The notes: generated by a model from the letters alone, not told the origin. Positions 46,201-53,822 are shown, numbered from the stretch's first letter. The stretch is 64,000 nucleotides of DNA from Dendrolimus kikuchii (GCA_019925095.2 CM034394.1:26896272-26960271); one strand, 5' to 3'. A program made the numbers and translations.

Positions 46201-49200
46201 GCGCAGCACGGGCTGCAGCTGCGCAGGGAGGCGGAGGCGCGGGCTGCGCAGAGGGCGCGCCTGCCCCCCGCCCCCGCCCCCACCCCCGCCACCCCCGCCG
46301 GCGACGCGCACCACGGTGAGCATAGATGTGTGCGGGCTAGCAACAGGCGTACATTGCCGTGTCAGCGGTTTAGCTCGGTCAGTCGGTTATACAGCCACTG
46401 ATCTTAGCATGATCATTAGCATCATCATTTCATTATTATAATTTAAACAATAAACAATTGACATCTTAAAACATCGTATCATTAACATCCTATGTAGGAA
46501 AATCCCCTTGATAATTTGGTCCTTCGAGCCGGATAACGCCGTCCACCGAACAATAAAGTGTTACTTGCAAAACCTCTTATAGGGTGATAGTTGATTTTGA
46601 AAATCCTCGATATTGCAATTTGTCCATGCAGGAACGGAGAAAGAATGCAATCTCCTGCGTTGGGGCGGCCTGTCGTAAGAGGCAACAAAACAAACCACGG
46701 CCAGGTGGTAGGATATTTGCTCGACTGGATGGCAACCACCCCTGGTCTAGAGTATGCCGCCATAACAATCTTGTGTTGTGTTCCGGCATTAGTGACCAGG
46801 TTCCAGTCACCCTTAAGAGAGCAGCAGCGCATTTGTAGCACCTTTGGTGTTACAAATGTCCATAGGCGATAGTAATCGCTTTCCATGGGCCGTCTGCCTG
46901 TCTGTTGAACTCCGGCCATAAAAAAAATCCTCTACAACATATTTTAATTTTAACTTTTATCGAAAATGCTTATAAAATTTAAAGTGTTCCATACTTTTTG
47001 GGAATAGGATGATGCGAAAGACAAATTATTATCAAATCTTTTTTGGTATATATATATATATCAACTACACAATATTTAAAAATATTGTGCGCAAAATTCT
47101 CTTAGGACATTTTAGCGGGTTTTCAAATTACATCCCTCACATAAAATACTCTTTGCTCCATGTTCAGATGCAAAAGACTCGCTCTACTCATTGCTACTTT
47201 CTTCCATAACTTCCAGACTCATGTTTTCGTCATTGTCGAGCATCAATCTTAAACATCCCTACATATTTATCAAAAATAACAAAATGACTCTCAATAGGAA
47301 AAGGATAATGTTAAAAAATATTATGGGAGCTGCATACGTCAAGTCATCGCAGCGGACAACGAACTACTGACTAGCGCAGCGCGGGAGCGCACATGTTAAT
47401 AGTTGCTCTATCTCGCTCGCACATCATCCGTCCCGCTCACACACTGTGCTATACATTGTACTAGCTGTACGACTTGTTAATATTTGTACTTAAGGTTACT
47501 GTTTCTAAAATAAATAAGTTCACATCAGCACTCGACAGTGAATATTACTCTCTGCCATCTGAAGTATTATTTAACCTCTACCTGTTGCTGCTACAATATC
47601 ATCATAGAAATTTTACTTGTACAAGTTGTGACGTCATAAGTTTGTGAGCTCATACAGAATATATTGATTAGATGCTTTGCTCCCCTATTCCAGCGGAATC
47701 TCCCACCGGTGCGGAGGACCTCCAGCCGGTAGCCGAGGAAGTGGAGGAGTCCCTGGAGGTGTCCCGCCACTTCAAGGACAGCGTGGTCCGGCCGATCCTG
47801 AAGCGGCACTTCGGCCGCGACGAGTTCCTCGGCAGGATCAACGAGATCGTCTACTTCCTGCCGTTCTCCCGGCAGGAGCTGCTGACCCTCGTGCAGATGG
47901 AGCTGAGGCGGTGGGCGGACAAGGCCCGGGCGCGGCACGCCGTCGAGCTCCGGTGGGAGGGGGGCGTCCTCGGAGCACTGGCCGACGGGTGAGTCCTCTC
48001 TACCAGAATTACCAATGGTTTATATACTATAGGAGTCATGGATGAGAATGTCTCTTTTGTTGAAGTGATAACTTCTTATGGGAGGGTAAACAGCTTCGTT
48101 ACGTAACGCGTTACGGCGCCAGTCTGTCTGGCTTCCCTTTCTCTCACGCATACGGCAGCGGTAGGCAGGCTCATTTATTAATAATACACTATCATATTGA
48201 TATACATAAAATTTAAGTAATAACCTAAGCCTTAAGTTATCACCTGTCGGCGTCCTGAAACGTTTGTTTTTTTTTTCATAACTACGGACTCTAGTTCCGT
48301 ACCCTTTTTTACAATTAAATTTAAGAAGTTAAGAAGTTGTACACGCTTATTTGTTACTTCGTTATTCTGTGTGACATTTAATGAATGCATGTTTGTGTTT
48401 CTTTTTTTTTCTTTTTTTATTGCAGGAGTGCAGCAGACAGGCAGACGGTCCACTTGATAGAAAGCGGTTACCATCGCCCATAGACATTTACAACAGCAAA
48501 GGTGCTACAAATGCGCTGCTGCTTTCTTAAGGGTGACTGGAACCTGGTCATTAATGCCGGAACACAACTTAAGGTTGTTATGGCGACATGCTTTAGACCA
48601 TCCAGTCGGGCAAATGCCCTACCACCTGGCTGGGGGTTGTTCTGTCGCCTCTTACGACAGGCCGCCCCAACGCAGGAAATTGTATTCTTTCTCCGTTCCT
48701 GCACGGATGGTGTTGTAGTGTACCTTAAGAATAACTTATTATATTCATTTATCCTATTTTTAATACTAAACTTATACTTATGTAGAGTGTATCTGTTACA
48801 TGCTGGTGTTGTGAGGAAGTGCATGTGCAGTGTGGGCCTATATTATATGGCCTATAGTTGTCTATACCTATATATATAGGAGGAGAATGTTGAGATGGAT
48901 GTGTGATTGTTTCAAGAATGGATAAAGTGAGAAATCAGTACATAGGGGGACCTTTGAAAGTTGCACCCGTGATTGAAAAATGGTGAGGAAGAAGATTAAC
49001 GTGATATGGGCATGTGATGTTATAGTTTTTAGATTTGGCCACGGAGAGGCCTGCAGTGGAACATTTACAGGCCAATAGATGGCGCTGTGCAATAATTGAG
49101 GTCACAAACTTATCTGGCCGAGTGCCAGACTTCAAGGGTAAAAAAAGAAGAGATTGGAGATAGATGGACTGTTAACGCCGACCAGTTCCGTTGGGGAGAG

Positions 49201-50480
49201 AGGGGAGCGCCACGAGCGGCGCAGTCCGCCTTACACCGTCCGGCGACGCTTACGCATACTAATTAATACAGCGAATAAATTCATATATAATCCAAACAGT
49301 CCACTAATTACTACAAGAACCCATACCAACCAGGAAGGAGCCTAGACAGGACTTACTTGTAATATGATTGAGCTGAGTAACTGGAGCGACTACGACACAA
49401 GGGCAGCAGTGTGGATTTTCTTGTAATAACTAAATTCAGCTGCCACTCATCACTGAGGCCTTGGAACTTGGTTGGTGATATGCTTTTTTTTTTTATTGCA
49501 CGAGTTCAGCAGACAGGCAGACGGCCCAGTTGATGGAAAGCGGTTACCATCGCCTATGGACATTTGCAACACTAAAGGTGCTACAAATGCGCTGCTGCTC
49601 TCTTAAGGGATACTGGAACCTGGTCACTTATGACGGATCGATCCAGACTGGCCTTTAGTCGCTGAGGGAGCGCGGGGAAACATACAAAGAACTATAGCAG
49701 ACGGGCTTAGGCCAGTGTAGGGAGTGCCCCGATAGAGTGGAGGAACGAGAAGGAATGCCCCTCTGTCTCAAACGAAGATTTTCCAGCGAGGCTATTGTTG
49801 TCGCTCGCAGGCCTAGGGCCGTCTGTTTTTTTTTTTTTTTTTTTTTTGGAGCTGGACTCAGCTGAATAGCCGCAGATGGCTGTTTCAGCGATACCGGACT
49901 TTGGGAGCTTCCCGACTCCGGAAGCAGCGCGCTCGAGGAGGCACCTCCTACTCTATATTGAGATTTAGCCGTAAAAGGCTGAATGAGCTAAGCCAACAGG
50001 CTGAAGTGTTACAACTCCGCCGGCGGAGCTGATCCTAGTCTATCATTACTACCGCTTCGCAACGTCTTATAGCTGGAGGAGAAGAAGCGGCGGAAGAAAC
50101 TCTGCCGCTTCTTCTCCTCCAGTCTATTATGGTTGGGAATTTGTATATATTCATTGTATGTTTCGAGAAACGTTTGTGACTTCAATTATTGCACAGCGCC
50201 ATCTATCGTAAGTGGCTTGTAGGCCCACTTGAAAAATTCACCGGTGTAATGATGTGTTGTTGTGATTGTCGTCGTCAGCTACGACGTGCACTACGGCGCG
50301 CGCTCCATCAAGCACGAGGTGGAGCGGCGCGTCGTGAACCAGATCGCGTTCGCGGCCGAGAGGGGGGCGCTGGGGAGGGGCTGCGGCGTGCTGCTCACCG
50401 CCAGGGCCGGCCGCGTGGCGCTGGCCGTCAGGACGCCGCCGGCCGCCGACTACACGCCCCTGGACCTCGCGGCGCTGTGA
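27415..50480 (+). CDS. CLPB: mitochondrial AAA+ disaggregase CLPB (SKD3) homolog, ten exons
   Basis: Ten + strand exons (27415-27613, 30581-30632, 32449-32617, 33007-33190, 36193-36378, 38764-38963, 43811-43984, 46114-46315, 47694-47988, 50279-50480) total 1863 nt. They join without frame conflict into 620 residues plus TGA. The product matches animal CLPB, an ATP-driven protein disaggregase of the mitochondrial intermembrane space. Layout: basic presequence 1-40; hydrophobic stretch ~43-64, possibly the region trimmed by a rhomboid protease as in human CLPB; ankyrin repeats ~68-235; one AAA+ module with Walker A GSSGIGKT (296-303), pore loop GYVG (344-347), Walker B VVLFDE (365-370), sensor-1 N411, arginine-finger candidate R503 and sensor-2 GAR (560-562); then the C-terminal D2-small domain. 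Oddities are an Ala7 run at 240-246 and a Pro/Ala/Thr stretch at 438-450 in a linker where vertebrate proteins differ. It is somewhat shorter than human CLPB (~700 residues). A candidate polyadenylation signal AATAAA is at 51025. Confidence 0.96.
28171..28208. repeat. (AT)19 microsatellite
   Basis: Uninterrupted AT dinucleotides. Confidence 0.95.
28270..28440. repeat. dispersed repeat with internal duplication
   Basis: GTGTATAAAATAAATGGTTA and CCAGTCGGTTCTGGC occur twice, flanking AACCTAACCTAACC. Shared with 25420-25625 and 56670-56830. Confidence 0.65.
28534..28853 (+). mobile_element. R310 SINE-like retroposon, full length
   Basis: Sense copy with a long A tail (about 18 A) after CATGCAAT. 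Little-decayed sequence suggests a recent insertion. Confidence 0.88.
29117..29437 (-). mobile_element. RTE-a 3' fragment
   Basis: Antisense copy with (CATA)n at the left. The frame 29435-29133 is open and includes [18 protein letters not shown]. Confidence 0.88.
29745..30010. mobile_element. MITE-like repeat (family E)
   Basis: Diverged copy with TATGTTCCATTAGAGACTCA near the left end and GCGTTGTAAGCTAATAATGG near the right, both matching E termini elsewhere. Confidence 0.6.
30222..30557. repeat. repeat P, copy 1 (abuts CLPB exon 2)
   Basis: About 335 bp matching 39058-40660 in intron 6, where it is split by two later insertions. Shared blocks include CACTAAGTTGAACCCAGGG and GTATTTTCTTCACTGTACTA. 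Homology stops 20-25 bp before the exon. Confidence 0.75.
30581..30632 (+). CDS. CLPB: CLPB exon 2
   Basis: 52 nt; acceptor TATTTTTTAG, donor AA|GTAAGT. It encodes [18 protein letters not shown], the start of the ankyrin region. Too short to find by frame length alone; phase and homology support it. Confidence 0.92.
31570..32205 (-). repeat. dispersed repeat (family L)
   Basis: Inverted relative of 45235-45600. Shared blocks are CAGCAAAATGTAGAC, the CCCGGGATATAAG/CTTATATCCCGGGGC region and ATCCATTCAGTAGTTTTCGC. The class is unknown; the layout recalls non-autonomous Helitrons. Confidence 0.55.
31979..32024. repeat. hairpin inside repeat L
   Basis: GGCTAAGGCGGGTGC pairs with GCACCTGCCTTAGCC around TCCGCTTCGCTTC, with one mismatch. 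Confidence 0.75.
32207..32316 (-). mobile_element. RTE-a 3' fragment
   Basis: Antisense tail (CATA)n followed by ACTTCACGCCAGTTCCC. About 110 bp. Confidence 0.85.
32449..32617 (+). CDS. CLPB: CLPB exon 3
   Basis: Acceptor TTTGATTAG, donor CAG|GTAATG. It encodes the ankyrin repeat [20 protein letters not shown] (111-130) and following residues. Confidence 0.93.
32618..33006 (+). other. CLPB intron 3, mostly one R310 insertion
   Basis: Of 389 bp, about 315 are R310. Without it the intron would be roughly 75 bp. Confidence 0.85.
32658..32972 (+). mobile_element. R310 SINE-like retroposon, full length
   Basis: Sense copy starting 40 bp after the exon 3 donor and ending in poly-A 34 bp before exon 4. 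It has slight divergence from the family (TCGTAAACGC for TGGTAACCGC). Confidence 0.88.
33007..33190 (+). CDS. CLPB: CLPB exon 4
   Basis: Acceptor TATTTTTTCAG, donor GAGT|GTAAGT. It encodes residues 141-201 with [19 protein letters not shown], matching the family ankyrin repeat. Confidence 0.95.
33359..33671 (+). mobile_element. R310 SINE-like retroposon, full length
   Basis: Sense copy; tail CTCCTGCAATAAAATAAAAA. Left member of an inverted pair. Confidence 0.88.
33720..34036 (-). mobile_element. R310 SINE-like retroposon, full length
   Basis: Antisense copy; right member of the pair with 33359-33671, separated by ~48 bp. It presents TTTTTTATTGCAG|GAG on the CLPB sense strand. Confidence 0.88.
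34160..34724 (-). mobile_element. non-autonomous Helitron (Hel-B)
   Basis: On minus the 5' end is A|TCTAATATATAAAATTC. The 3' end is hairpin GGCAGA-ACAACG-TCTGCC, then GGGGCCG, then CTAG|T. 565 bp with no reading frame of note. Sister copy at 44397-45173. Confidence 0.88.
34744..34895 (+). mobile_element. RTE-a 3' fragment (short type)
   Basis: Same 5' junction as 7078-7226, at TCAGGAGCCTTAAG; tail (TATG)n. Confidence 0.85.
34965..35065 (+). mobile_element. LINE 3' tail (jockey/BMC1-like)
   Basis: The stretch contains AGAGATCGCTTTAAGCGATA, a small palindrome found in 3' ends of lepidopteran LINEs, and a terminal AATAAAG. Related to 39893-40499 and 55252-55500. Family assignment is tentative. 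Confidence 0.5.
35465..35772 (+). mobile_element. R310 SINE-like retroposon, full length
   Basis: Sense copy with GTGCAGGAATGGAG head and CTGCTATAAAAAAAAAC tail. Confidence 0.87.
35920..36085. repeat. degraded interspersed repeat
   Basis: GATTTCCGGGATAAAAAGTG and GGCCCAGTAGTTTTTATGTG; similar in style to 2963-3250. Confidence 0.5.
36193..36378 (+). CDS. CLPB: CLPB exon 5
   Basis: Very GC-rich. Acceptor ATCGTATCCAG, donor TCG|GTATGC. It encodes the last ankyrin units, an Ala7 run, and [17 protein letters not shown], the conserved entry to the AAA+ domain. Confidence 0.94.
36402..36522 (-). mobile_element. RTE-a 3' fragment
   Basis: Antisense, ending in (CATA)n near exon 5. It directly follows the SINE at 36525-36824 in the same orientation. 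Confidence 0.85.
36525..36824 (-). mobile_element. tRNA-derived SINE
   Basis: The minus-strand head reads GTGGTAGCGTAATGGTTAGC, which resembles a tRNA A-box region. About 40 bases on lies B-box GAGTTCGATCC, then a ~220-bp body with CACGATGTT-type blocks. No acceptor-stem pairing or CCA is apparent, so it is not a tRNA gene. Confidence 0.75.
37191..37202. repeat. target-site duplication, left copy
   Basis: AATACCGGTATT, a palindrome, is repeated exactly at 37653-37664 on the other side of the Penelope-like insert. Confidence 0.8.
37203..37652 (+). mobile_element. Penelope-like element, internally rearranged
   Basis: Has the family lead TTTTCTTAAGTTTTCGCGAC, the hammerhead-like region (37374-37412), ~170 bp of unrelated sequence, a second copy of the ACGTCGGAAAAACC end, and the usual terminus. 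Bracketed by a 12-bp duplication. No ORF. Confidence 0.8.
37758..37792. repeat. perfect 14-bp hairpin
   Basis: TTGGCTGGCAACTT pairs fully with AAGTTGCCAGCCAA around a 7-base loop. Repeat family unknown. Confidence 0.85.
37836..38068 (+). mobile_element. R310 SINE-like retroposon, 5'-truncated
   Basis: Sense copy beginning GCCAGGTGTTAGGGCATTTG and ending in poly-A. Confidence 0.85.
38303..38664. repeat. (ATTC/ACTC)n tetranucleotide array
   Basis: About 90 units of CATT/CACT mix, ending ~100 bp before exon 6. The + strand is almost free of G. Confidence 0.95.
38764..38963 (+). CDS. CLPB: CLPB exon 6 (Walker A)
   Basis: Acceptor AATTTGACAG, donor CAG|GTCAGC. It encodes [28 protein letters not shown] and a RLDMSEYQ end, nearly as in vertebrate CLPB. 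Confidence 0.97.
39108..39786 (+). mobile_element. Penelope-like element with GIY-YIG C-terminal frame
   Basis: 679 bp of a Penelope-like retroelement. The frame 39180-39488 encodes 102 residues from the C-terminal endonuclease region, with [20 protein letters not shown], a [20 protein letters not shown] stretch and a REDGWQVPP segment, typical of Penelope GIY-YIG domains. The reverse transcriptase part is absent. It begins with TTTTCTTAAGTTTTCGCGAC and ends with an inverted copy of the adjacent terminal sequence. A hammerhead-like fold is at 39688-39729, with cleavage triplet changed to GCC. Confidence 0.88.
40044..40198 (-). mobile_element. RTE-a 3' fragment
   Basis: Antisense, with an internal deletion after GCCATTCAGGCTT. 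Confidence 0.8.
40283..40352 (-). mobile_element. RTE-a 3' fragment, very short
   Basis: (CATA)n plus ~50 bp of the family terminus. The same host motif GCAATATAATACTA occurs on both sides, a probable target duplication. Confidence 0.75.
40664..40760 (-). mobile_element. LINE 3' tail fragment
   Basis: TTCTTTATTGCATACATAAG (a complement of a polyadenylation signal) and GGTCCTATCGCCGCCGGCGA. Likely a LINE 3' end; family uncertain. Confidence 0.45.
40782..41050 (-). repeat. dispersed repeat (family O)
   Basis: Inverted copy of the repeat upstream of CLPB exon 1. Confidence 0.75.
41066..41335. mobile_element. MITE-like repeat (family E)
   Basis: Left end GGCCGTTCCATTAGTAG, right end TCCCTAATGCAATGTAGCC; the ends are imperfect inverted repeats. 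Lies between two O copies. Confidence 0.7.
41375..41640 (-). repeat. dispersed repeat (family O)
   Basis: Second O copy in direct orientation to 40782-41050. Shares the CACAGCACAAC block before GTTCCCGCCAAAAACT. Confidence 0.75.
41846..41966. mobile_element. small inverted-repeat element (MITE-like)
   Basis: TTCCTATATCTTTACTG at left and GATCGGTAAGATGTGGGA at right; relative of 23560-23692. Confidence 0.5.
42163..42660. repeat. repeat F, copy 1
   Basis: Nearly identical to 59558-60037. It includes a ~100-nt imperfect hairpin (AACATTGGTGATTACCGCC against GGACGGTAGTCATCAATAC) and an inner inverted pair TTTTTCAACACACTTG / CAAGTGTGTTGAAAAA at 42299 and 42643. It has a 27-bp segment that copy 2 lacks. 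Confidence 0.8.
42872..42930. repeat. heptamer CGTCAAT array with inverted partner
   Basis: Five CGTCAAT units are followed by ATTGACGATT, which can fold back on any unit. Confidence 0.85.
43205..43390 (+). mobile_element. R310 relative, strongly diverged
   Basis: Aligned blocks include GGCCTGTCGTAAGAGGCGAC and CTGGATGG; the poly-A end is missing. Upstream GACAGGGATGAGTTTCACCC is not in other copies. Possibly an older subfamily. Confidence 0.6.
43438..43454. repeat. G17 homopolymer
   Basis: Seventeen G; a second run of 13 G is at 43637-43649. Both lie in intron 6 within 400 bp of exon 7. Confidence 0.95.
43811..43984 (+). CDS. CLPB: CLPB exon 7 (pore loop, Walker B)
   Basis: 58 codons, phase 0 at both ends; donor GAG|GTACAC. 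It encodes [14 protein letters not shown] and [15 protein letters not shown]. The acceptor GGGGTGAAG|GAG has no pyrimidine tract, yet homology fixes the boundary exactly. Confidence 0.95.
44397..45173 (+). mobile_element. non-autonomous Helitron (Hel-B) with nested R310
   Basis: 5' A|TCTAATATATTAAATTC; 3' hairpin GGCAGG-ACAACG-TCTGCC (one mismatch), then GGGGCCG, then CTGG|T, fitting the CTRR rule. Same family as 34160-34724. Confidence 0.88.
44867..45102 (-). mobile_element. R310 SINE-like retroposon nested in Helitron
   Basis: Antisense, 5'-truncated. It breaks the Helitron between AGATTCGCAATTAGAA and TGGCTCTGGGGATCGG; a few Helitron bases (CCGGTAGG) are lost at the join. Confidence 0.83.
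45235..45600 (+). repeat. dispersed repeat (family L)
   Basis: Inverted partner of 31570-32205. Shared CACGTGAAAACTACTGAACG, AACTCAACACAGAGCTAAC and TACGTTTTGCTGGACAGTT regions. Confidence 0.55.
45697..45953 (-). mobile_element. element Q (MITE-like), uninterrupted copy
   Basis: 257 bp with ~28-bp terminal inverted repeats starting TCAGCTGTGCAATTTTAAAA and a TG dinucleotide duplicated at each side. The copy at 58706-59207 carries an R310 insertion. Confidence 0.78.
46114..46315 (+). CDS. CLPB: CLPB exon 8 (sensor 1)
   Basis: Acceptor GACAATCCAG, donor ACG|GTGAGC. It encodes [26 protein letters not shown] and a low-complexity [14 protein letters not shown] tail. Confidence 0.95.
46316..47693 (+). 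other. CLPB intron 8
   Basis: One R310 copy at 46622-46927. A 47300-47580 stretch, GC-richer in its first half and containing AAATAAATAAG, resembles an LTR in composition but no partner or TG/CA ends are certain. The rest is unassigned. Confidence 0.6.
46622..46927 (+). mobile_element. R310 SINE-like retroposon
   Basis: Sense copy with a small deletion near CTTTCCAT-GGGCCGTC. Confidence 0.86.
47694..47988 (+). CDS. CLPB: CLPB exon 9 (arginine finger region)
   Basis: Acceptor CTCCCCTATTCCAG, donor CGG|GTGAGT. It encodes [20 protein letters not shown] and [10 protein letters not shown], near-invariant in CLPB, then the helical C-domain. Confidence 0.96.
48402..48708 (-). mobile_element. R310 SINE-like retroposon
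   Basis: Antisense copy with a short deletion after TTTAGACCA. Confidence 0.86.
48880..49015 (+). mobile_element. RTE-b fragment
   Basis: Aligned with 3395-3540 (GAGAATGTTGAGATGGATGT), with frameshifts and a stop. Degenerate. Confidence 0.7.
49483..49636 (-). mobile_element. R310 SINE-like retroposon, 5'-truncated
   Basis: Antisense; stops at CTGGTCACTTATGACGG and joins unrelated sequence. Confidence 0.82.
50073..50122. repeat. perfect 19-bp hairpin 156 bp before CLPB exon 10
   Basis: CTGGAGGAGAAGAAGCGGC pairs with its full complement around a 12-base loop. The arms derive from the GAAGAAGCGGC tract of the Penelope-like family. Confidence 0.88.
50279..50480 (+). CDS. CLPB: CLPB exon 10 (sensor 2, stop)
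   Basis: Acceptor GATTGTCGTCGTCAG. It encodes [20 protein letters not shown] and ends LDLAAL-TGA. The sensor-2 arginine of GAR is present. Confidence 0.96.
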
Positions 50481-51245
50481 ACTCGCCTACCGCTCAAGAC
50501 CCATTCCACTCACAATACTCATTCGATGTTGAGCCGAGATAGTTTACAGACTCAAAATCAAAAAGACTTGGGGTCCTAGTGCGTTGAAGCCGAACTTACA
50601 TGGGTCTTTCAATTTTGATATAAAGGGGACAAAAAATTTAGTGACCATTTTTTTTTTGCTAACGCAGGGGCAATGTCTTTGCACACTATCCTCTGGTCCT
50701 TCAGGGGAAGGCCAAAATGTAGGCCTAAGGCCTCCGTCGAGGGTGAGTGGGACTCTCAGCGACCGGTTCTCCATGCTCGCTTCTAAAACGTGCCTTTAGT
50801 GACCATGTCAGCCCCATCTGACCCTAATCTTACAATTTCACAAATTTTAAATCAAAGTTTACAATTTTACACAGTCGAATGAATTCTTCAAGTGGGCCTT
50901 CACACACCTTTATTATTACACCAAATCATAGTGTAGCTTGTCAGGATTAATTTCTGTGAACGAATGTCAAACAGCACAAACCCAGGGAAAGTTTTTGAAC
51001 AAAATGTCCTATTTTTCGTACATTAATAAAATTTCACCTCAGTTTATTGAATATGGAAATTATGAAAATTGTTCTATTTTTAATAGAAATCTATGAATTA
51101 TTATTCGAAAGGCACGTTATTTGACCCCAATCAATCGAATCAGTCAACGGGTAAACATTGAATGCATTCAAATGAAGTGCGGTCAAATGACCGGCTCAAT
51201 TTTATGTTTAATTAATGTATGGAAAATTGAACATTTTGTTCATAA
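50481..51245 (+). other. CLPB 3' flank / probable 3'UTR
   Basis: No gene. AATAAA at 51025-51030 is the first good polyadenylation signal seen. A CAAGTGGGCC segment at ~50895 mirrors GGCCCACTTG at 50222, so part may be repeat. Confidence 0.45.
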
Positions 51246-51430
51246 ATGCTACGTTCCACTAGGGACTCGCAACGACCACGTTCACGGCGGCGATTTTTCC
51301 CGTTCCACTTGCTTGCGGATGTTATAATCATAAACGCTAGTGGAACGGGTTATGGAGCGTTGATGTCATTAATGTCATACGCATTACGCAAATGTCATTG
51401 GTTGATATGAAAATCGCGCCTTTTTCAATG
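51246..51430. mobile_element. MITE-like repeat (family E), partial
   Basis: Begins TACGTTCCACTAGGGACTCG; stops at the R310 insertion that follows directly. Confidence 0.65.
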
Positions 51431-51741
51431 AGATTTTTTTTTATTTATTTTTTTATTGCAGGAGTTCAGCAGACAGGCAGACGGCCCACTTGGTGGAAAG
51501 CGGTTACCATCGCCTATGGACATTTGCAACAGCAAAGTTGCTCTCTTAAGGGAGACTGGAACCTGGTCACTAATGCCGGAACACAACTCATAGTTGTTAT
51601 GGCGACATACTTTAGAGCAGGGGTGGTAGCCATCCAGTCGGGCAAATGCCCTACCACCTGGCTGTGGGTTGTTTTGTCGCCTCTTACGACAGGCCACCCC
51701 AACGCAGGAAATTGTGTTCTGTCTCCGTTCCTGCACGGATA
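51430..51741 (-). mobile_element. R310 SINE-like retroposon
   Basis: Antisense copy with a ~15-bp deletion around AGCAAAGTTGCTCTC. Confidence 0.86.
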
Positions 51742-51751
51742 AACGGATTTA

Positions 51752-51815
51752 CAGTCTTATTCATATTGAGTTAGAATAAGTTTGTAAGCTTCTTTAAGAA
51801 ACTTCAAGATAGACT
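51752..51815. repeat. half-copy of the fold-back at 15655-15712
   Basis: Shares TCTTATTCATATTGAGTTA and AAGTTTGTA; the second arm is missing. Confidence 0.55.
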
Positions 51816-52873
51816 TGCCGAACGCGTCTTATTTAAAGCGTTGAAAAATGACGCCGTTAGCGCATAGCCACATTAGTGTACATACATACGTCTATCTGTC
51901 AATATTTAACGTCATTAATAATGCTGCATCTCATATAACGCATTAAACCCATCGTCATATCTGCGTGAAACGGCCTAAATCTATACCACTGACGCAAATG
52001 AAGCCGCGCCATAATGAAATTAGTTGTAACAAGTAATATTTTTTTTCTTGTCCCATTTCTGTCCAAATTGAAAGAGAGTCTAATTTCAGTTTAAAAATAA
52101 CCTCTTTCGCAGATTCGTATTATGAATATGACAAGTGTGAAAATAAGGTGAAACCTTCATAATGCAATTCTCCAAAAGTGGCCATTTAAGGCCCCTTGAT
52201 TAGTGACCGGGTATACTAAATAAGTATAAGACTATAAAGGTGGACATTATATTAGAGTAACGCTACTGAAGCTTGAGGTTTAAATATTTAAGAAATGCGC
52301 TAAAAGTTATTCAAGTACGATAGAGAAGTTTAATCACAATATCCTTAAATATAATTAGAAGAAAAAATCAACTCGCCACACTTCACTCCGTCTACAACTG
52401 CTAACTTCACATCATACTCTGCCGACACTAGCGCCATTATGGTTAGTCTATTATTTGCAGCTGCTATTAACAGCTGGACACATTTTTAGTTCAACCCCCT
52501 TATGAGACGGCCCTCTTTACTTCTATCCTCCATAGACAACATTTTTTTTTTGCCTCCTCCATCATAAGTCAAGATAGAGGTCTTTTTATTCTTTTTCTTT
52601 TTTTTATTTATCTTATTACTACTATACACAGGGTAATCTTATTTTTCTTTTCAAAACTCTTATATCTATTACATTTGGTACCAATTCTAATTTACACTTT
52701 TATATTTTCTCTATGTCTATTTGTCATTTTACTTAACTATTTTTATGCTATTTATTGCTACTGTTATATTACATTTCTTCTTTTCTATATCTATACTAGT
52801 TTCTTACTTGCTAAGGTTATTTGTATTTATTTATTACTTTTAAAACTAAACACTGTTGATACATATATAGAAA
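51816..52873. other. unassigned AT-rich sequence
   Basis: No gene recognised. The hydrophobic open frame 52675-53025 is T-rich noise running into a Helitron. Confidence 0.5.
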
Positions 52874-53459
52874 CTAGAGTTTACCCCGCGGGTCACCTTC
52901 TAGTGCGTGTCTCTTGTTTAAAGAGCAAGTGTACAGATTACATTGTATTAAATTTTTATGTATTTGTCCCCGAAAGATTCACTTCATTTTATATCGCAAA
53001 CTATACCACCCCCATCTATATGTAAACTACATAAATGACAAAACTTGACTAAAATGACAAAATAGATAACATGGACCCAGTGGACCCAGTGGACAAAATC
53101 ACAAAACCTGTCCTAGTTTCCGGGATAAACTTTACATAAATCTATCCCAAAATGTATCCCATTATCCGGGATAAAAAGTATCCCTTGGGCACTCTCGGTA
53201 TTCAAATTATATATGTACCGAGTTTCAGCCAAATCGGTCCAATAGTCTTTCCATAAAAGGATAACAAACAAAAAGACAAATCTATTTTTATCCCGGAAAC
53301 TATCCCATTTTTCGGGATAAAAAATATCCTATGTTCATTCTCGGCATCGAAAATATATACATATACTGAGTTTCAGCCAAATCGGTCCAGTAGTTTTTCT
53401 GTGAAAACGGAACAGACAGACAGACAGAGTTACTTTCGCATTTATAATATTAATAGGGA
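52874..53459 (-). mobile_element. non-autonomous Helitron (Hel-A), short array
   Basis: 5' A|TCCCTATTAATATTATAAA and 3' CTAG|T as in 18727-19794. The terminal hairpin is damaged by a deletion. Only about three 9-bp minisatellite units are present (53071-53093). Confidence 0.85.
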
Positions 53460-53475
53460 TATGTGTACACTGTTG

Positions 53476-53822
53476 TTAATTGTTTGCGTTTCTTTTGACC
53501 ACGGTCTCTGTTACTTTAATCGCGTATTTTACAAACACCTCGCCCTTTTTCTTGCCTAGTAGCTCCTGTACCTCTTCTCTGCATATTCTTGTTTGTAAGG
53601 CGCATTCTGCGTTATATCGCCTCGTAAAAAGGGGGCAAGGGGCGTCTCTTCCTCTCCTGTATCGCAGGAGCACGAAGGGTCCCCCTTTAACTTGAAACAA
53701 CGCAAGTATTGGGAGAACCCCCCGTGCCCCGTGAACATTTGGGTCATCGTTCCCATCGGCTTCATTGCTCTGATAATAGACGACATATTGCATAGGTTAG
53801 CTGTCACTTTGACACTTGGCAT
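53476..53822 (-). pseudogene. LINE reverse-transcriptase C-terminus, frameshifted
   Basis: The minus frame 53822-53556 reads MFTGHGGFSQYLRCFKLKGD and a CSCDTGEEET segment. That is the CxC zinc-knuckle region found after the reverse transcriptase in R1/jockey-type LINEs. The His/Cys half is lost and the frame shifts near 53556. Clade uncertain. Confidence 0.5.

Larger units (their letters stand above)
47989..50278 (+). other. CLPB intron 9
   Basis: Contains two antisense R310 copies, an RTE-b piece, an unclassified GC-richer segment (49636-50040) with a T22 run at 49826-49847, and a perfect 19-bp hairpin. 49110-49480 is unassigned. Confidence 0.7.

Noticed and set aside
47300..47580. Solo LTR in CLPB intron 8
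   Set aside because: The composition and an AATAAATAAG signal suggest it, but I could not define TG/CA ends, a target duplication or a second copy.
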